64,000 bases of DNA from Verrucomicrobiota bacterium. GTDB lineage: Bacteria; Verrucomicrobiota; Verrucomicrobiia; CAIQCK01. Positions 46,715 to 54,978 of this stretch are shown here, in pieces. The position numbers and the translations under genes are program-made. Location of the stretch: assembly GCA_016222825.1 (NCBI GenBank), contig JACRQF010000019.1, forward strand, positions 434,001 to 498,000, written 5' to 3'. Numbering within the stretch: position 1 is the stretch's first letter; every line of letters begins with the position of its first letter. The notes under the pieces were generated by a model. The model was not told where the DNA came from. It worked only from the letters and a program-made list of their open reading frames with translations, and did no database searches.

Positions 46715-47932
46715 ATGAAACATCGTATGTGGAGTGTCTTGGTTTTGTGCGGGGTGGCGGGCGTTGTCATGGCGGCCACGCCGGCGCGGATTGTGATCAG
46801 CAAAGGCGCGGCGCCGAAGATCAACATCGCCGTCGAGCCGTTCGGCGGCGACGCGAACGCGCAGCAGATCGCCGCGGTGCTCGCCACCGATCTCGTGCGG
46901 TCGGATTGGTTCAACTACGTCCCCGCGGCCAACGCCGAGGTGATTGTGCGCGGCACCGTGACGGGCGGCGCGCTTAACGGCGCGGTTTTTAGCCGCGGCC
47001 ACTCGGCGCCGGTGCTCCAGAAGGTCTGCGCCGGCGACGGCTCCAACCCGCGCAGCGTGGCGCACCAGATGGCCGACGAGATCGTGCGCAACATCGCCGG
47101 CAAGCCGGGCATCGCGCAGACCAGGATCGCCTGCGTCGCCAACGGCACGGGCAGCAAGGAGATTTACGTGATGGACTACGACGGCGCAAACGTGAAGCGC
47201 CTCACCAACGACCACACGCTCACCGTGCGACCGCGCTTCGGCCCGAACCGCCGCACGCTTGTCTATACGAGCTACCGCAGCGGCTGGCCGGACGTTTACA
47301 TCATGCCCGATGTCGCCGCGCCCGCGCCACGCCGCGTAGCCTACTATCCCGGCCTGAACACCGGCGGCGCGATCTCGCCCGACGGGCGGCGGCTCGCCGT
47401 CATCCTCAGCAAGGACGGCAACCCGGAGCTTTACGTGATGGATCTGGCCAGCAGCGCGCTGACGCGGCTGAGCCGCACGCGGCAGGCGGAGTCCTCGCCG
47501 TGCTGGTCGCCGGACGGTTCGCAAATCTGCTTCGTCAGCGACCGCGCGGGCCAGCCCCAGCTTTACATGGTGCCGGCCTCCGGCGGCGAGGCGCGGCGCG
47601 TGACGTTTGGCGGTTACAAGACCGAGCCGGATTGGGCGAGCTGGTCGGTGTCGGCGGAAGTGCCGGATATCTGTTTTTCCGCGCGCGCCGGCCGGCAGTT
47701 CCAGGTGTTCGGCCTGAAATCGCGCACCGGCGAGGAGATGCTGCTGACGCAGGACGGCGCGGACAACGAGGACCCGTGCTGGGCGCCCGACGGCCGGCAT
47801 ATCGTTTACGCGCGGACGGTCAGCCACCGGTCGTCGCTTTATATCCTTGACGCCTTTACGGGCCGGACGATAGAACTCAACCCGAATTTGCGCGTCCTGG
47901 GCGATTGCACAGCGCCGGCGTGGTCGCGCTGA
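46715..47932 (+). CDS. tolB: TolB periplasmic protein
   Basis: 405 residues from ATG 46715 (GAAGGAGTC upstream). The signal peptide is VLVLCGVAGVVMAATP. The N-terminal alpha/beta domain (residues 20-150: NIAVEPFGGDANAQQIAAVLATDLVRSDWF) precedes a six-bladed beta-propeller with WD-like blades: IYVMDYDGANVKRLT, TLVYTSYRSGWPDVYIM, GGAISPDGRRLAV, SPCWSPDGSQICFVSDRAGQPQLY and DPCWAPDGRHIVYARTVSH. TolB binds Pal at the outer membrane. It is co-transcribed between the tolA-like gene and pal. Confidence 0.93.
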   Translation: MKHRMWSVLVLCGVAGVVMAATPARIVISKGAAPKINIAVEPFGGDANAQQIAAVLATDLVRSDWFNYVPAANAEVIVRGTVTGGALNGAVFSRGHSAPVLQKVCAGDGSNPRSVAHQMADEIVRNIAGKPGIAQTRIACVANGTGSKEIYVMDYDGANVKRLTNDHTLTVRPRFGPNRRTLVYTSYRSGWPDVYIMPDVAAPAPRRVAYYPGLNTGGAISPDGRRLAVILSKDGNPELYVMDLASSALTRLSRTRQAESSPCWSPDGSQICFVSDRAGQPQLYMVPASGGEARRVTFGGYKTEPDWASWSVSAEVPDICFSARAGRQFQVFGLKSRTGEEMLLTQDGADNEDPCWAPDGRHIVYARTVSHRSSLYILDAFTGRTIELNPNLRVLGDCTAPAWSR

Positions 47933-47981
47933 GCCTCGGATTTGGCATTGCGAAAAACATGTTGGATTGTAAGGAGAGAAG

Positions 47982-48536
47982 ATGAACACCAGATTATTGA
48001 CAAAGATTAGCGTCCTCGGCATCGCCGTCGTTCTCAGCGCCGGCATGGTTGGCTGCAAGAAGAAGTCCCACGCCGTTCCCGGCCCCGGCCCCGGCGGTTT
48101 GGAAGGCGCCGGCCCGGTCGCTGTGGCCCCCAGCCCGGACGCACTGGGCATCATGCCCGCGCGCAGCGGAGACCCGACCCAGCGCAACCAGCCCCCGCGT
48201 CTCGCCGCCGACACTGTGCATTTTGCGTTCGACAGCTCCGTCGTCAATCCGAGCGAGCGCCCGAAGCTCGACGACATGGCCGCCTACATGCGTGAGAACC
48301 CGAACCAGATCATCACCATCGAGGGCCACTGCGACGAGCGCGGCACCGCCGAGTATAACCGCTCGTTGGGCGAGCGCCGGGCGCAAGCCTGCCGCGAGTA
48401 TCTGACCGGCGCCGGCGTGGACGGCAACAAGCTGCAGACCATCAGCTACGGCAAGGAAAAGCCGGCCGACCTCGGTCACGGCGAAGAAGCGTGGGCGAAG
48501 AACCGCCGCGCCGAATTCATCATCACCGGCCAGTAA
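47982..48536 (+). CDS. pal: Pal, peptidoglycan-associated OmpA-like lipoprotein
   Basis: 184 residues. A lipoprotein signal ends at C25 (SAGMVGC). A Gly/Pro-rich linker precedes the OmpA-like peptidoglycan-binding domain at about 80-184, with VHFAFDSSVVNPSERPKLDD, TIEGHCDERGTAEYN, GERRAQACREYL and the end KNRRAEFIITGQ. The core binds meso-diaminopimelate in peptidoglycan. Pal ties the outer membrane to the wall and is the Tol-system partner. It is followed by a terminator at 48562. Confidence 0.95.
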   Translation: MNTRLLTKISVLGIAVVLSAGMVGCKKKSHAVPGPGPGGLEGAGPVAVAPSPDALGIMPARSGDPTQRNQPPRLAADTVHFAFDSSVVNPSERPKLDDMAAYMRENPNQIITIEGHCDERGTAEYNRSLGERRAQACREYLTGAGVDGNKLQTISYGKEKPADLGHGEEAWAKNRRAEFIITGQ

Positions 48537-48561
48537 TTGCGACGGCTGGTTTTCAATTCGG

Positions 48562-48596
48562 AACGGCCCGGATGATGCGCGTGTCCGGGCCGTTTT
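48562..48596 (+). terminator. Rho-independent terminator after pal
   Basis: A perfect 11-bp stem, AACGGCCCGGA (48562-48572) and TCCGGGCCGTT (48584-48594), has an 11-base loop and is followed by TTGT. It separates the tol-pal transcript from tatA. The T-tract is short, so some read-through is likely. Confidence 0.85.
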
Positions 48597-48672
48597 GTCC
48601 GGCGGAGTTGGAGTTTTACATTTGACCGTGAAGGCCTTAACCTTCGGTGAATCTTAGGAACGGAGAAGCGAT

Positions 48673-48939
48673 ATGAACGTAATACTCGGTGTTTGGGACC
48701 TCGGGATGGGACAGATCATCCTCATCCTCCTGGTGGTGCTGCTGATGTTCGGCGCGAAGAAGCTGCCCGATCTGGCCAAGGGCCTGGGTCAGGGCATCAA
48801 GGAATTCAAGAAAGCCACGCGCGACATCCAGGACGAAGTCACCAAGGCCGCCAACGCCCCGGACGAGCAGCCTTACAAGCCTGAGCCGCCGAAAACCGCC
48901 TCCACCGAGCCGGACAAAGACCAGACGCCCAAGTCCTAA
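48673..48939 (+). CDS. tatA: TatA/TatB-type twin-arginine translocase subunit
   Basis: 88 residues, ATG 48673. The membrane helix GMGQIILILLVVLLMFGAKK (about 11-30) ends at the FGAKKLPDLA hinge, followed by the amphipathic helix KGLGQGIKEFKKATRDIQD. This is the TatA layout. The C-terminal acidic/proline tail is short. It is immediately upstream of tatC. No separate tatB is seen, so this protein may serve both roles. It would export the Tat-signal proteins in this window. Confidence 0.95.
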   Translation: MNVILGVWDLGMGQIILILLVVLLMFGAKKLPDLAKGLGQGIKEFKKATRDIQDEVTKAANAPDEQPYKPEPPKTASTEPDKDQTPKS

Positions 48940-48987
48940 AGCGCGTGCCTCGCGCGCACTGGCGCGGGGCGTTCGGCAAGACCTGCC

Positions 48988-50187
48988 ATGGCCGAGCCAT
49001 CCGATACGCCGCCTCCCGACACCGAGTTGGACGAAGAGGGAGAGCTGGAAACCAAGCCGTTTCTGGATCACCTCGAAGACCTGCGGTGGACCCTCCTGAA
49101 ATCGCTGGCGGCGATTTTTGTCACCATCTCCGTCGCGTTCTACGGCCTGCCGTGGCTCATGGCAGCGCTGGAGTGGCCGCTCTACGGCGTCGCCGAGGTC
49201 CTCCGCGAGCCGGTGCCGTTCGTCACGCGCGATCTGCGCCACGCCGGCGACCTCGCCGCCAAGCTGAAGAACCCGCCCGACGCCCTCTCGAAATACCTCG
49301 CCGAACATCTCTCCGACGGCACCAAGAAGGAGTTGCAGGCGCAAGACCCCGCCAAGCTTTCGACCCGGTCGCTGCGGTCGGCCTTGGTGGATGACCTCAA
49401 CAAGATCACCGAAGGCGAGTGCATCCACACGCCGGAGCGTTTCGCCAACATCAAGCTCAGCGACGAGGCGCTGGAGTGGCTGCAACAGAAGCCTGGCGGC
49501 AAGGATCTCGTCCGGCTCAACCGCCTGCTTCTGGAGGAAGCCTTCCCGCTGGAACTGGCGAAGCTCAGGGAACCGAACGATTTCGAGCCTGGCAAGTTCC
49601 TCAACACCATCGGCCCCGGCGAAGTCTTCATCTTCTCCATCAAGCTCGCCGTGTATGCCGGCACCATCCTGGCGCTGCCGTTCATCCTCTACTACATCGG
49701 CCAGTTCATCCTGCCGGCGCTGACGCGGCGCGAGAAACGCTACCTCTGGCCGGCATTCACCATTGGCGGCGGATTGTTCTTCATCGGCGCGGGCTTCTGC
49801 TTCTTCTGGATCATGCCGCGGGCGCTGGCCGTCAGCATCGCCTGGGCGCGGTGGATGCATGTGGACGTCACGTTCTGGCGCGTCGGCGAATACGTCGCGT
49901 TCGTCACCGGCTTCATGCTCGGCATGGGGCTGGCCTTCGAGACGCCCGTGGTGATCCTGTCGCTGGTGAAGATGGGCGTCCTCAGCCACGAGGGCCTGAA
50001 AAAGGGCCGCCGCTTCTGGATCGTCTTCTCGCTCGTCGCCGGTGCGCTGCTGACGACGCCGGAAGTCTTCACCCAACTCGTCATGGCCGTCGTCCTCTGC
50101 GCGCTCTACGAACTGAGCGTCTGGGGCGCATGGCTCATCGAACGTCGCGAACGGCTGGCGCAAGAGGCTGCGGAGAAGGCTGGCTGA
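48988..50187 (+). CDS. tatC: TatC translocase subunit with enlarged first periplasmic loop
   Basis: 399 residues, against about 250 in most bacteria. The N-terminal motif FLDHLEDLRWTLLK leads to helix 1 (about 35-62). The first periplasmic loop then spans about 63-210, where E. coli TatC has about 40 residues; the insert is polar and mainly helical. The conserved GEVFIFSIKL at 211-220 begins helix 2, and helices 3-6 follow, with the FE motif at F317-E318. TatC binds the twin-arginine signal and forms the translocase core. It is adjacent to tatA. Confidence 0.95.
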   Translation: MAEPSDTPPPDTELDEEGELETKPFLDHLEDLRWTLLKSLAAIFVTISVAFYGLPWLMAALEWPLYGVAEVLREPVPFVTRDLRHAGDLAAKLKNPPDALSKYLAEHLSDGTKKELQAQDPAKLSTRSLRSALVDDLNKITEGECIHTPERFANIKLSDEALEWLQQKPGGKDLVRLNRLLLEEAFPLELAKLREPNDFEPGKFLNTIGPGEVFIFSIKLAVYAGTILALPFILYYIGQFILPALTRREKRYLWPAFTIGGGLFFIGAGFCFFWIMPRALAVSIAWARWMHVDVTFWRVGEYVAFVTGFMLGMGLAFETPVVILSLVKMGVLSHEGLKKGRRFWIVFSLVAGALLTTPEVFTQLVMAVVLCALYELSVWGAWLIERRERLAQEAAEKAG

Positions 50188-50208
50188 TCGGCGCAACCGG
50201 AGATTCCC

Positions 50209-50499
50209 ATGGCCCTGAAATCCTCCTACGACCTCGCGATGGAACGGATCGGCAAGACGCTCGGCCCCGAGCGCAAGCTGACCGACGCGCAGAAGAAGCA
50301 GCTCGCGGAGATTGACTCCATCTACAAGGCGAAGATCGCCGACCTGGAGCTTTCCTTCGGCGACAAGATCGCCGCCGCCCGCGCCGCTGACGATGTGGAA
50401 AAACTCCTGAGCCTGGAGCAGACGCTGCTCAGCGAGCGCCAGAAGCTCCGCGACGAGTGCGAAGCGAAGAAGGAAAAGCGCCGCAAGGCAACCGCGTAG
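50209..50499 (+). CDS. Small charged helical hypothetical protein
   Basis: 96 residues. It is fully helical with a coiled-coil character (KKQLAEIDSIYKAKIADLELSFGDKI, VEKLLSLEQTLLSERQKLRDECEAKKEKRRK). It starts 21 bases after tatC, so it is probably co-transcribed. No membrane segment or known domain is seen. It might be a partner of the Tat locus, but this is only inferred from position. Confidence 0.7.
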   Translation: MALKSSYDLAMERIGKTLGPERKLTDAQKKQLAEIDSIYKAKIADLELSFGDKIAAARAADDVEKLLSLEQTLLSERQKLRDECEAKKEKRRKATA

Positions 50500-50622
50500 T
50501 TCGATCAGCCTCGGTGTTCGCAAGCTGAATCGCCGCGCCAAAAAGCTTGCTCCAAACAAACGGAAGTTTTAGCCTGCGCGGATTCGGCGTAGGGCGTAAC
50601 CGCAGTTTGTTTGGTTGGACAT

Positions 50623-51339
50623 GTGAAGATTTCGCTTTTCATACCGTGCTTCATTGACGCGTGCTATCCGCAGGTCGGGATCAGCATGGTCAAGGTGTTG
50701 GAGCGGCTAGGCCACCAGGTGGACTACCCGGAGGACTTCACCTGCTGCGGCCAGCCGGCGTTCAACTCCGGCTATTGGGACGAGGCGCGCGCGGTGGCGG
50801 AGAAGGTGCTCGCCATGTATCGCAACGCCGAGATCATCGTCGGCGTCTCCGGCTCCTGCGGCGCGATGATGATGACGTTCTACAAGGAACTGTTCCACAG
50901 CACGCCGCTCGAAGCCGAGGCGAAGGCGCACGCGGCGAAAGTCTGGGAATTCTCCGATTTCCTCGTGACTAAGCTCGGCGTGACCGACGTGGGCGCGAAG
51001 TTCCCGGCGAAGGTGACGTTCCACGACGGCTGCCACGGCTTGCGCGAGGTGGGCCTCAAGAAACAGCCGCGCGCGTTGCTGGCGAAGGTGCAGGGGCTGG
51101 AACTGGTCGAGATGGACGCGGCAGAGAGTTGCTGCGGTTTCGGCGGCACGTTCTCGGTGAAGTTCCCGATGATCTCGACAGCGATGGGCGAGGTAAAGTG
51201 CGACTCCGCCCTCAAGACCAGCGCGGACTACATCGTGTCGTGCGATTCGAGTTGCCTCATGCATATCCAAGGACTGGCGGACCGGCAGAAGAAGCCGTTG
51301 CGCACGATGCACCTGGCGGAGGTGTTGGCGAAGCAATGA
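50623..51339 (+). CDS. lutA: LutA, lactate utilization Fe-S oxidoreductase subunit
   Basis: 238 residues with a GTG start at 50623 (a TTG at 50611 is also in frame). Two CCG cysteine motifs are visible: CCGQPAFNSGYWDEA near residue 43 and CCGFGGTFSVKFP near residue 171, plus the conserved FIPCFID start and FHDGCHGLRE block. The protein is the heterodisulfide-reductase-like subunit that works with LutB and LutC to oxidise L-lactate to pyruvate. It overlaps lutB by four bases (ATGA). Confidence 0.92.
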   Translation: MKISLFIPCFIDACYPQVGISMVKVLERLGHQVDYPEDFTCCGQPAFNSGYWDEARAVAEKVLAMYRNAEIIVGVSGSCGAMMMTFYKELFHSTPLEAEAKAHAAKVWEFSDFLVTKLGVTDVGAKFPAKVTFHDGCHGLREVGLKKQPRALLAKVQGLELVEMDAAESCCGFGGTFSVKFPMISTAMGEVKCDSALKTSADYIVSCDSSCLMHIQGLADRQKKPLRTMHLAEVLAKQ

Positions 51340-52733
51340 ACACCGTCGCCCAAACCTTCAAGGAAACCGCCCGGCGGATGACGCGAGACCTACGCCACCG
51401 CTCGTGGATCCAGAGCGCGCTCGGCAAATACTATGTCGGCCGCGACGAGAAGAAGGCGCGGTTCCAGAACTGGCAGGAGGCGCGTCAGGCCGCCGCCGAG
51501 ATCAAGTGGGACGCCGTCAACCACCTCGACAAGCATCTCGAAGAGTTCGTCAGCAAGATCGAAGCGCGCGGCACGAAGGTCTTCTGGGCCAGCACCGGCC
51601 AGCAAGCGTGTGATTACATCGTCAATGTCGCCAAGAAGCACCGCGTCCGTTCGATCGTCAAATCGAAGGCGATGACCGGCGAGGAAATCCACCTCGCGCA
51701 GGCGCTGGAGAAGTCCGGCGTCGAAGTCGTCGAGACGGACTTGGGCGAATACATCGTCCAGCTCCGCGAGGAAGCGCCCTACCACATCGTCTTTCCGGCG
51801 ATGCATTTGACGCGCCACGAGATCAGCGACCTCTTCAACAAGAAGCTCGGCAGTGCGCCGACCGACAGCCCGGAAGAGCTGACGATGATCGCGCGGCGGA
51901 CGTTGCGGAAGAAATACTGTGCCGCCGACATGGGCATCTCTGGCGCGAACTTCGCCGTCGCCGAGACGGGCATGATTTCGCTCACCACCAACGAGGGCAA
52001 CGGCCGGCTCTCGACCTCGCTGCCGAGGATTCACGTCGCGCTCATCGGCATCGAGAAAGTGTTGCCGACGCTCGATGATCTCGCGCTCTTCCTGCCGATG
52101 CTGGCGACGGCCGGCGCGGCGCAGGCGGTCAGTTGCTACAACACGTTCATCGCCGGCCCGCGCCAGGAAGGCGAGCCGGACGGCCCGAATGAGTTTCACG
52201 TGGTGCTGCTCGACAACGGGCGCACCCGCCTGCTGGCCGACGCCGAGCAGCGCGACACGCTGCACTGCATCCGTTGCGGCGCGTGCCTCAACGTCTGCCC
52301 GATTTACAAAAACATCGGCGGCCACACCTACGGGACGACCTACATGGGGCCGATCGGCTCGGTCCTCACGCCGCACCTGCGCGGGCTGGCGGAGTGGAAG
52401 CACCTCTCGTTCGCGTCGTCGCTCTGCGGCGCGTGCAGCGAGGCGTGCCCGGTGAAGATTGACCTGCATCATCACCTGCTCCAGAACCGCCGCAACGCCA
52501 TCCGCTGCAAGTCGCCGTGGTGGGAGAAGCTGATCTTCAAGGGCTTCGTCATCCTGATGAATTATCCGCTGCTTTACCGGCTCGGCGTGAAGTTCGGCTG
52601 GCTCGGCCAGAAGTTCCACGGCCTCGTCAAAGGCACGCGGCTCGACCCGATGATTGCGTGGACCCAGTCGCGCGAAGCGCCGCCGCTGGCCCTCAAGACC
52701 TTCAAAGATTACTGGCGCGGGAGGAAATCGTGA
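51336..52733 (+). CDS. lutB: LutB, lactate utilization iron-sulfur protein
   Basis: 465 residues from ATG 51336, which overlaps the lutA stop. The N-terminal LUD-type domain contains KSKAMTGEEIHLAQAL, MGISGANFAVAETGMI and GRLSTSLPRIHVALIGIEK. The C-terminal part has two 4Fe-4S ferredoxin motifs: CIRCGACLNVCPIYKNIGGH near residue 310 and CGACSEACPVKIDLH near residue 367. It passes electrons from lactate to the quinone pool. Its stop overlaps the GTG start of lutC. Confidence 0.93.
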   Translation: MNTVAQTFKETARRMTRDLRHRSWIQSALGKYYVGRDEKKARFQNWQEARQAAAEIKWDAVNHLDKHLEEFVSKIEARGTKVFWASTGQQACDYIVNVAKKHRVRSIVKSKAMTGEEIHLAQALEKSGVEVVETDLGEYIVQLREEAPYHIVFPAMHLTRHEISDLFNKKLGSAPTDSPEELTMIARRTLRKKYCAADMGISGANFAVAETGMISLTTNEGNGRLSTSLPRIHVALIGIEKVLPTLDDLALFLPMLATAGAAQAVSCYNTFIAGPRQEGEPDGPNEFHVVLLDNGRTRLLADAEQRDTLHCIRCGACLNVCPIYKNIGGHTYGTTYMGPIGSVLTPHLRGLAEWKHLSFASSLCGACSEACPVKIDLHHHLLQNRRNAIRCKSPWWEKLIFKGFVILMNYPLLYRLGVKFGWLGQKFHGLVKGTRLDPMIAWTQSREAPPLALKTFKDYWRGRKS

Positions 52734-53419
52734 GCGAGCGCGAACAAATACTCGGCCGCATCCGCGAGGCGCTGCGCGTCGCCGCGCCGAAGCCGGGCCT
52801 GCTCTCCGGCCCCGGCCAGCGCGTGCCGGCCCACGAGAAGCGGCCGACCGACTTCAGGCCGTGGCTCCCGGCGGTGGGCGACAGCTTCGACGAGCGCGCG
52901 GCGCTCTTCGCGAAGAACTCGGCGGAACTCAAGACTGATTTCCAACTCGTCGCCAACCGCAACGAGCTTCAAGAGAAACTTCTCGCGCTGGCCCACGCTG
53001 AAGGCTGGAAGAAAATCGCGACGCACGCCGGCGAACTGACCAACTACGCCTTCGCCGTGCTCGGCCTGGCGGTGGTGCAGACGGGCGGCCGTTACAACCT
53101 GGACGAACTCGAATCGTCCGACGCCGGCATCACCGAGTGCGACGCGCTCGTGGCGCAGACCGGCTCGGTCGTTGTCACCACCCGCAGCGCCGGTGGCCGC
53201 GCGCTGTCGGTGTTGCCGCCGCATCACGTCGTGCTCGCGCGGCGCGACCAGTTGCTGCGCGACCTGCCCGCGGCGTTTACGGCGCTGAAGCAACGTTACG
53301 GCAGCGGCTATCCGAGCATGATGTGCCTTATCACCGGCCCCAGCCGCACGGGCGACATCGAGCGCATCCTGGTCCTCGGCGCGCATGGCCCGAAGAAGCT
53401 GACGATTTTCTGCATGTGA
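52730..53419 (+). CDS. lutC: LutC, lactate utilization LUD-domain protein
   Basis: 229 residues. The GTG at 52730 has GGGAGG just upstream and overlaps the lutB stop (GTGA), so translation is coupled. The LUD domain is clear from TECDALVAQTGSVVVTTRSAGGRALSVLPPHHVVLAR-type strands and the GPSRTGDIERILVLGAHGP C-terminus. It completes the lactate oxidation complex. The N-terminal 40 residues are charged and less conserved. Confidence 0.93.
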   Translation: MSEREQILGRIREALRVAAPKPGLLSGPGQRVPAHEKRPTDFRPWLPAVGDSFDERAALFAKNSAELKTDFQLVANRNELQEKLLALAHAEGWKKIATHAGELTNYAFAVLGLAVVQTGGRYNLDELESSDAGITECDALVAQTGSVVVTTRSAGGRALSVLPPHHVVLARRDQLLRDLPAAFTALKQRYGSGYPSMMCLITGPSRTGDIERILVLGAHGPKKLTIFCM

Positions 53420-53445
53420 GCGACGCAGCGCCGGCGCTTGGGTTT

Positions 53446-54267
53446 ATGATGACCCGCGACATCACAATCCAGATTTTCAAATGGATCGCCCTGCTGGCGC
53501 TGCTTTGGATTTTCCTGCGCTGGTTCGAATGGCGCAGCGTGTTCATTCCCTATCGCCATGTCGAAAACACGCCGGCGGATTTCTATCTGCGTTTTGAAGA
53601 CGTGACGCTCTCGACCGCCGACGGCGTGAAGATCAATGGCTGGTATGTGCCGCAGCCCGGCGCGAAACTCACCGTCCTCTTCTGCCACGGTAATGCCGGC
53701 AACATTGGCCACCGGTTCGATAAGCTGCTTATCCTCCGCGACCTTGGCGTCAATGTCTTCATCTTCGACTACCGCGGCTACGGCCGCAGCGAGGGCCGGC
53801 CGACCGAGCAGGGCACCTACAACGACGCACTCGCCGCTTACGATTGGCTGCGCCGGGAAAAATCGGTCGCGCCGGAGCGGCTCGTCGTGCAGGGCGAATC
53901 GCTCGGCTGCGCGGTGGCCGTCGAACTCGCCCGCCAGCGTCCCGTTGGCGGGCTGGTGCTGGAGAGCGGCTTTGCCAGTGTGCCGGAGATGGCGCGCGCG
54001 GTTTATCCGTGGCTGCCGCTGCACCTGATCTGCCGCATCCGCTACGATTCACTCTCGAAGATCGGCTCGGTGAAGGCGCCGCTGCTGAGCCTGCACAGCC
54101 GCGAGGACGAGATCGTGCCGTTCAGCCAGGCGGAGCGGTTGTTTGCCGCCGCGCCGGGACCGAAGAAGCTGGTGGAGATTCGCGGCGACCACAACAACGG
54201 CTTCGCCACGAGCGAGAAGGTTTATCGCGCGGCGCTGGCCGAGTTCTTCCGGTCGCTGGGCGGGTGA
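53446..54267 (+). CDS. Alpha/beta hydrolase (BEM46/ABHD13-like), membrane-anchored
   Basis: 273 residues from ATG 53446; an in-frame GTG at 53416 would start directly at the lutC stop. An N-terminal helix (IFKWIALLALLWIFLRWFEW) anchors it in the membrane. The alpha/beta-hydrolase signatures are FCHGNAGNIGHR (oxyanion region), FDYRGYGRSEG, the nucleophile elbow GESLG, then HSREDEIVPF (Asp) and GDHNNGF (His). It is a serine hydrolase of unknown substrate. It may be transcribed with lutABC. Confidence 0.88.
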   Translation: MMTRDITIQIFKWIALLALLWIFLRWFEWRSVFIPYRHVENTPADFYLRFEDVTLSTADGVKINGWYVPQPGAKLTVLFCHGNAGNIGHRFDKLLILRDLGVNVFIFDYRGYGRSEGRPTEQGTYNDALAAYDWLRREKSVAPERLVVQGESLGCAVAVELARQRPVGGLVLESGFASVPEMARAVYPWLPLHLICRIRYDSLSKIGSVKAPLLSLHSREDEIVPFSQAERLFAAAPGPKKLVEIRGDHNNGFATSEKVYRAALAEFFRSLGG

Positions 54268-54279
54268 CCGGGCCGGCTG

Positions 54280-54642
54280 TCACGCCGTCATCACGGTCTT
54301 GTCGTGTTCGTAGGTGGGCGCGCAACAACAAAGGAACACCAGCGGCTCGTCGCCGGTGTTGACGATGCTGTGGCGCTGGTTGGCCGGAATGGCGATGGCG
54401 TCGAGCGGCCCGACGGTCCGCTCCTCATCGCCCACACGCATCAGGCCGCGGCCTCGGAGGATGTAGTAAATCTCATCGGTTTCCACGTGATAATGTTCCT
54501 GCGTCGCGCCGCCCGGCGGCAGCAGGGCCTCGGCGAGGCTCAGGTTGCGGATGCAGGAGTTCCGGTAAGCCATCAGTTCGCGGATTTCCGAGCCGTCCTT
54601 GGTGATGAACGGCGTGGTGGCGTTGCGTTGAATGACGTCCAT
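54280..54642 (-). CDS. Cupin-domain protein
   Basis: 120 residues. The cupin metal motifs are QEHYHVETDEIYYILRG (HxH..E) and PLDAIAIPANQRHSIVNTG. A terminal CCC stretch (VFLCCCAPTYEHD) is unusual. Small single-cupin proteins often act as sugar isomerases, epimerases or sensors. Its place at the end of the sulfatase operon suggests a sugar-related role. The gene is convergent with the alpha/beta hydrolase, 12 bases away. Confidence 0.88.
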   Translation of the reverse strand: MDVIQRNATTPFITKDGSEIRELMAYRNSCIRNLSLAEALLPPGGATQEHYHVETDEIYYILRGRGLMRVGDEERTVGPLDAIAIPANQRHSIVNTGDEPLVFLCCCAPTYEHDKTVMTA

Positions 54643-54654
54643 AAGCGGATCTCA

Positions 54655-54906
54655 TCATAAAGCCTCCGGGATGGGAGGCGAGGAAAGAGTTGCGACAACC
54701 GTTTGCTCCGGCGTCTTCTTCAAAAGCCGGACGGTGAGCACGAGCAATCCGGCAACAGCCACGTCCAGCACGGCCCACAGCCACACCATCGTCGGCGCGC
54801 TTTTCAAGCAGTCGCCCGCGGAACGCCGGCAGGCGGCGTTCGGCTCCAACGACGCAGGCAATGCCGGCACGGCGGAGCAGGCGAGCGCATCGGGGCCATG
54901 AGCCAT
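54655..54906 (-). CDS. Small predicted membrane protein
   Basis: 83 residues. One membrane segment is seen (MVWLWAVLDVAVAGLLVLTVRLLKK, about residues 40-64). The N-terminus holds two cysteines and the C-terminus is proline-rich. It lies between the sulfatase-glycosidase gene and the cupin on the same strand, with 12 bases to the cupin. Overlapping frames are also open, so the coding call is uncertain. Confidence 0.45.
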   Translation of the reverse strand: MAHGPDALACSAVPALPASLEPNAACRRSAGDCLKSAPTMVWLWAVLDVAVAGLLVLTVRLLKKTPEQTVVATLSSPPIPEAL

Positions 54907-54978
54907 GGCAGCCGACGTGAGGAGGCGGGGCTGCTGCGCAGCGCCATTGTGGCGAAGGAAACCTGCCGGAATCCCGGC

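Noticed and set aside
48597..48672. Promoter for tatA (TTGACC with a downstream TGAATC)
   Set aside because: Spacing is about 20 bases, longer than the usual 17, so it is not supported.
54259..54286. Terminator between the hydrolase and cupin genes
   Set aside because: A short stem with a bulge and no T-tract. It is too weak to call, though the genes are convergent.
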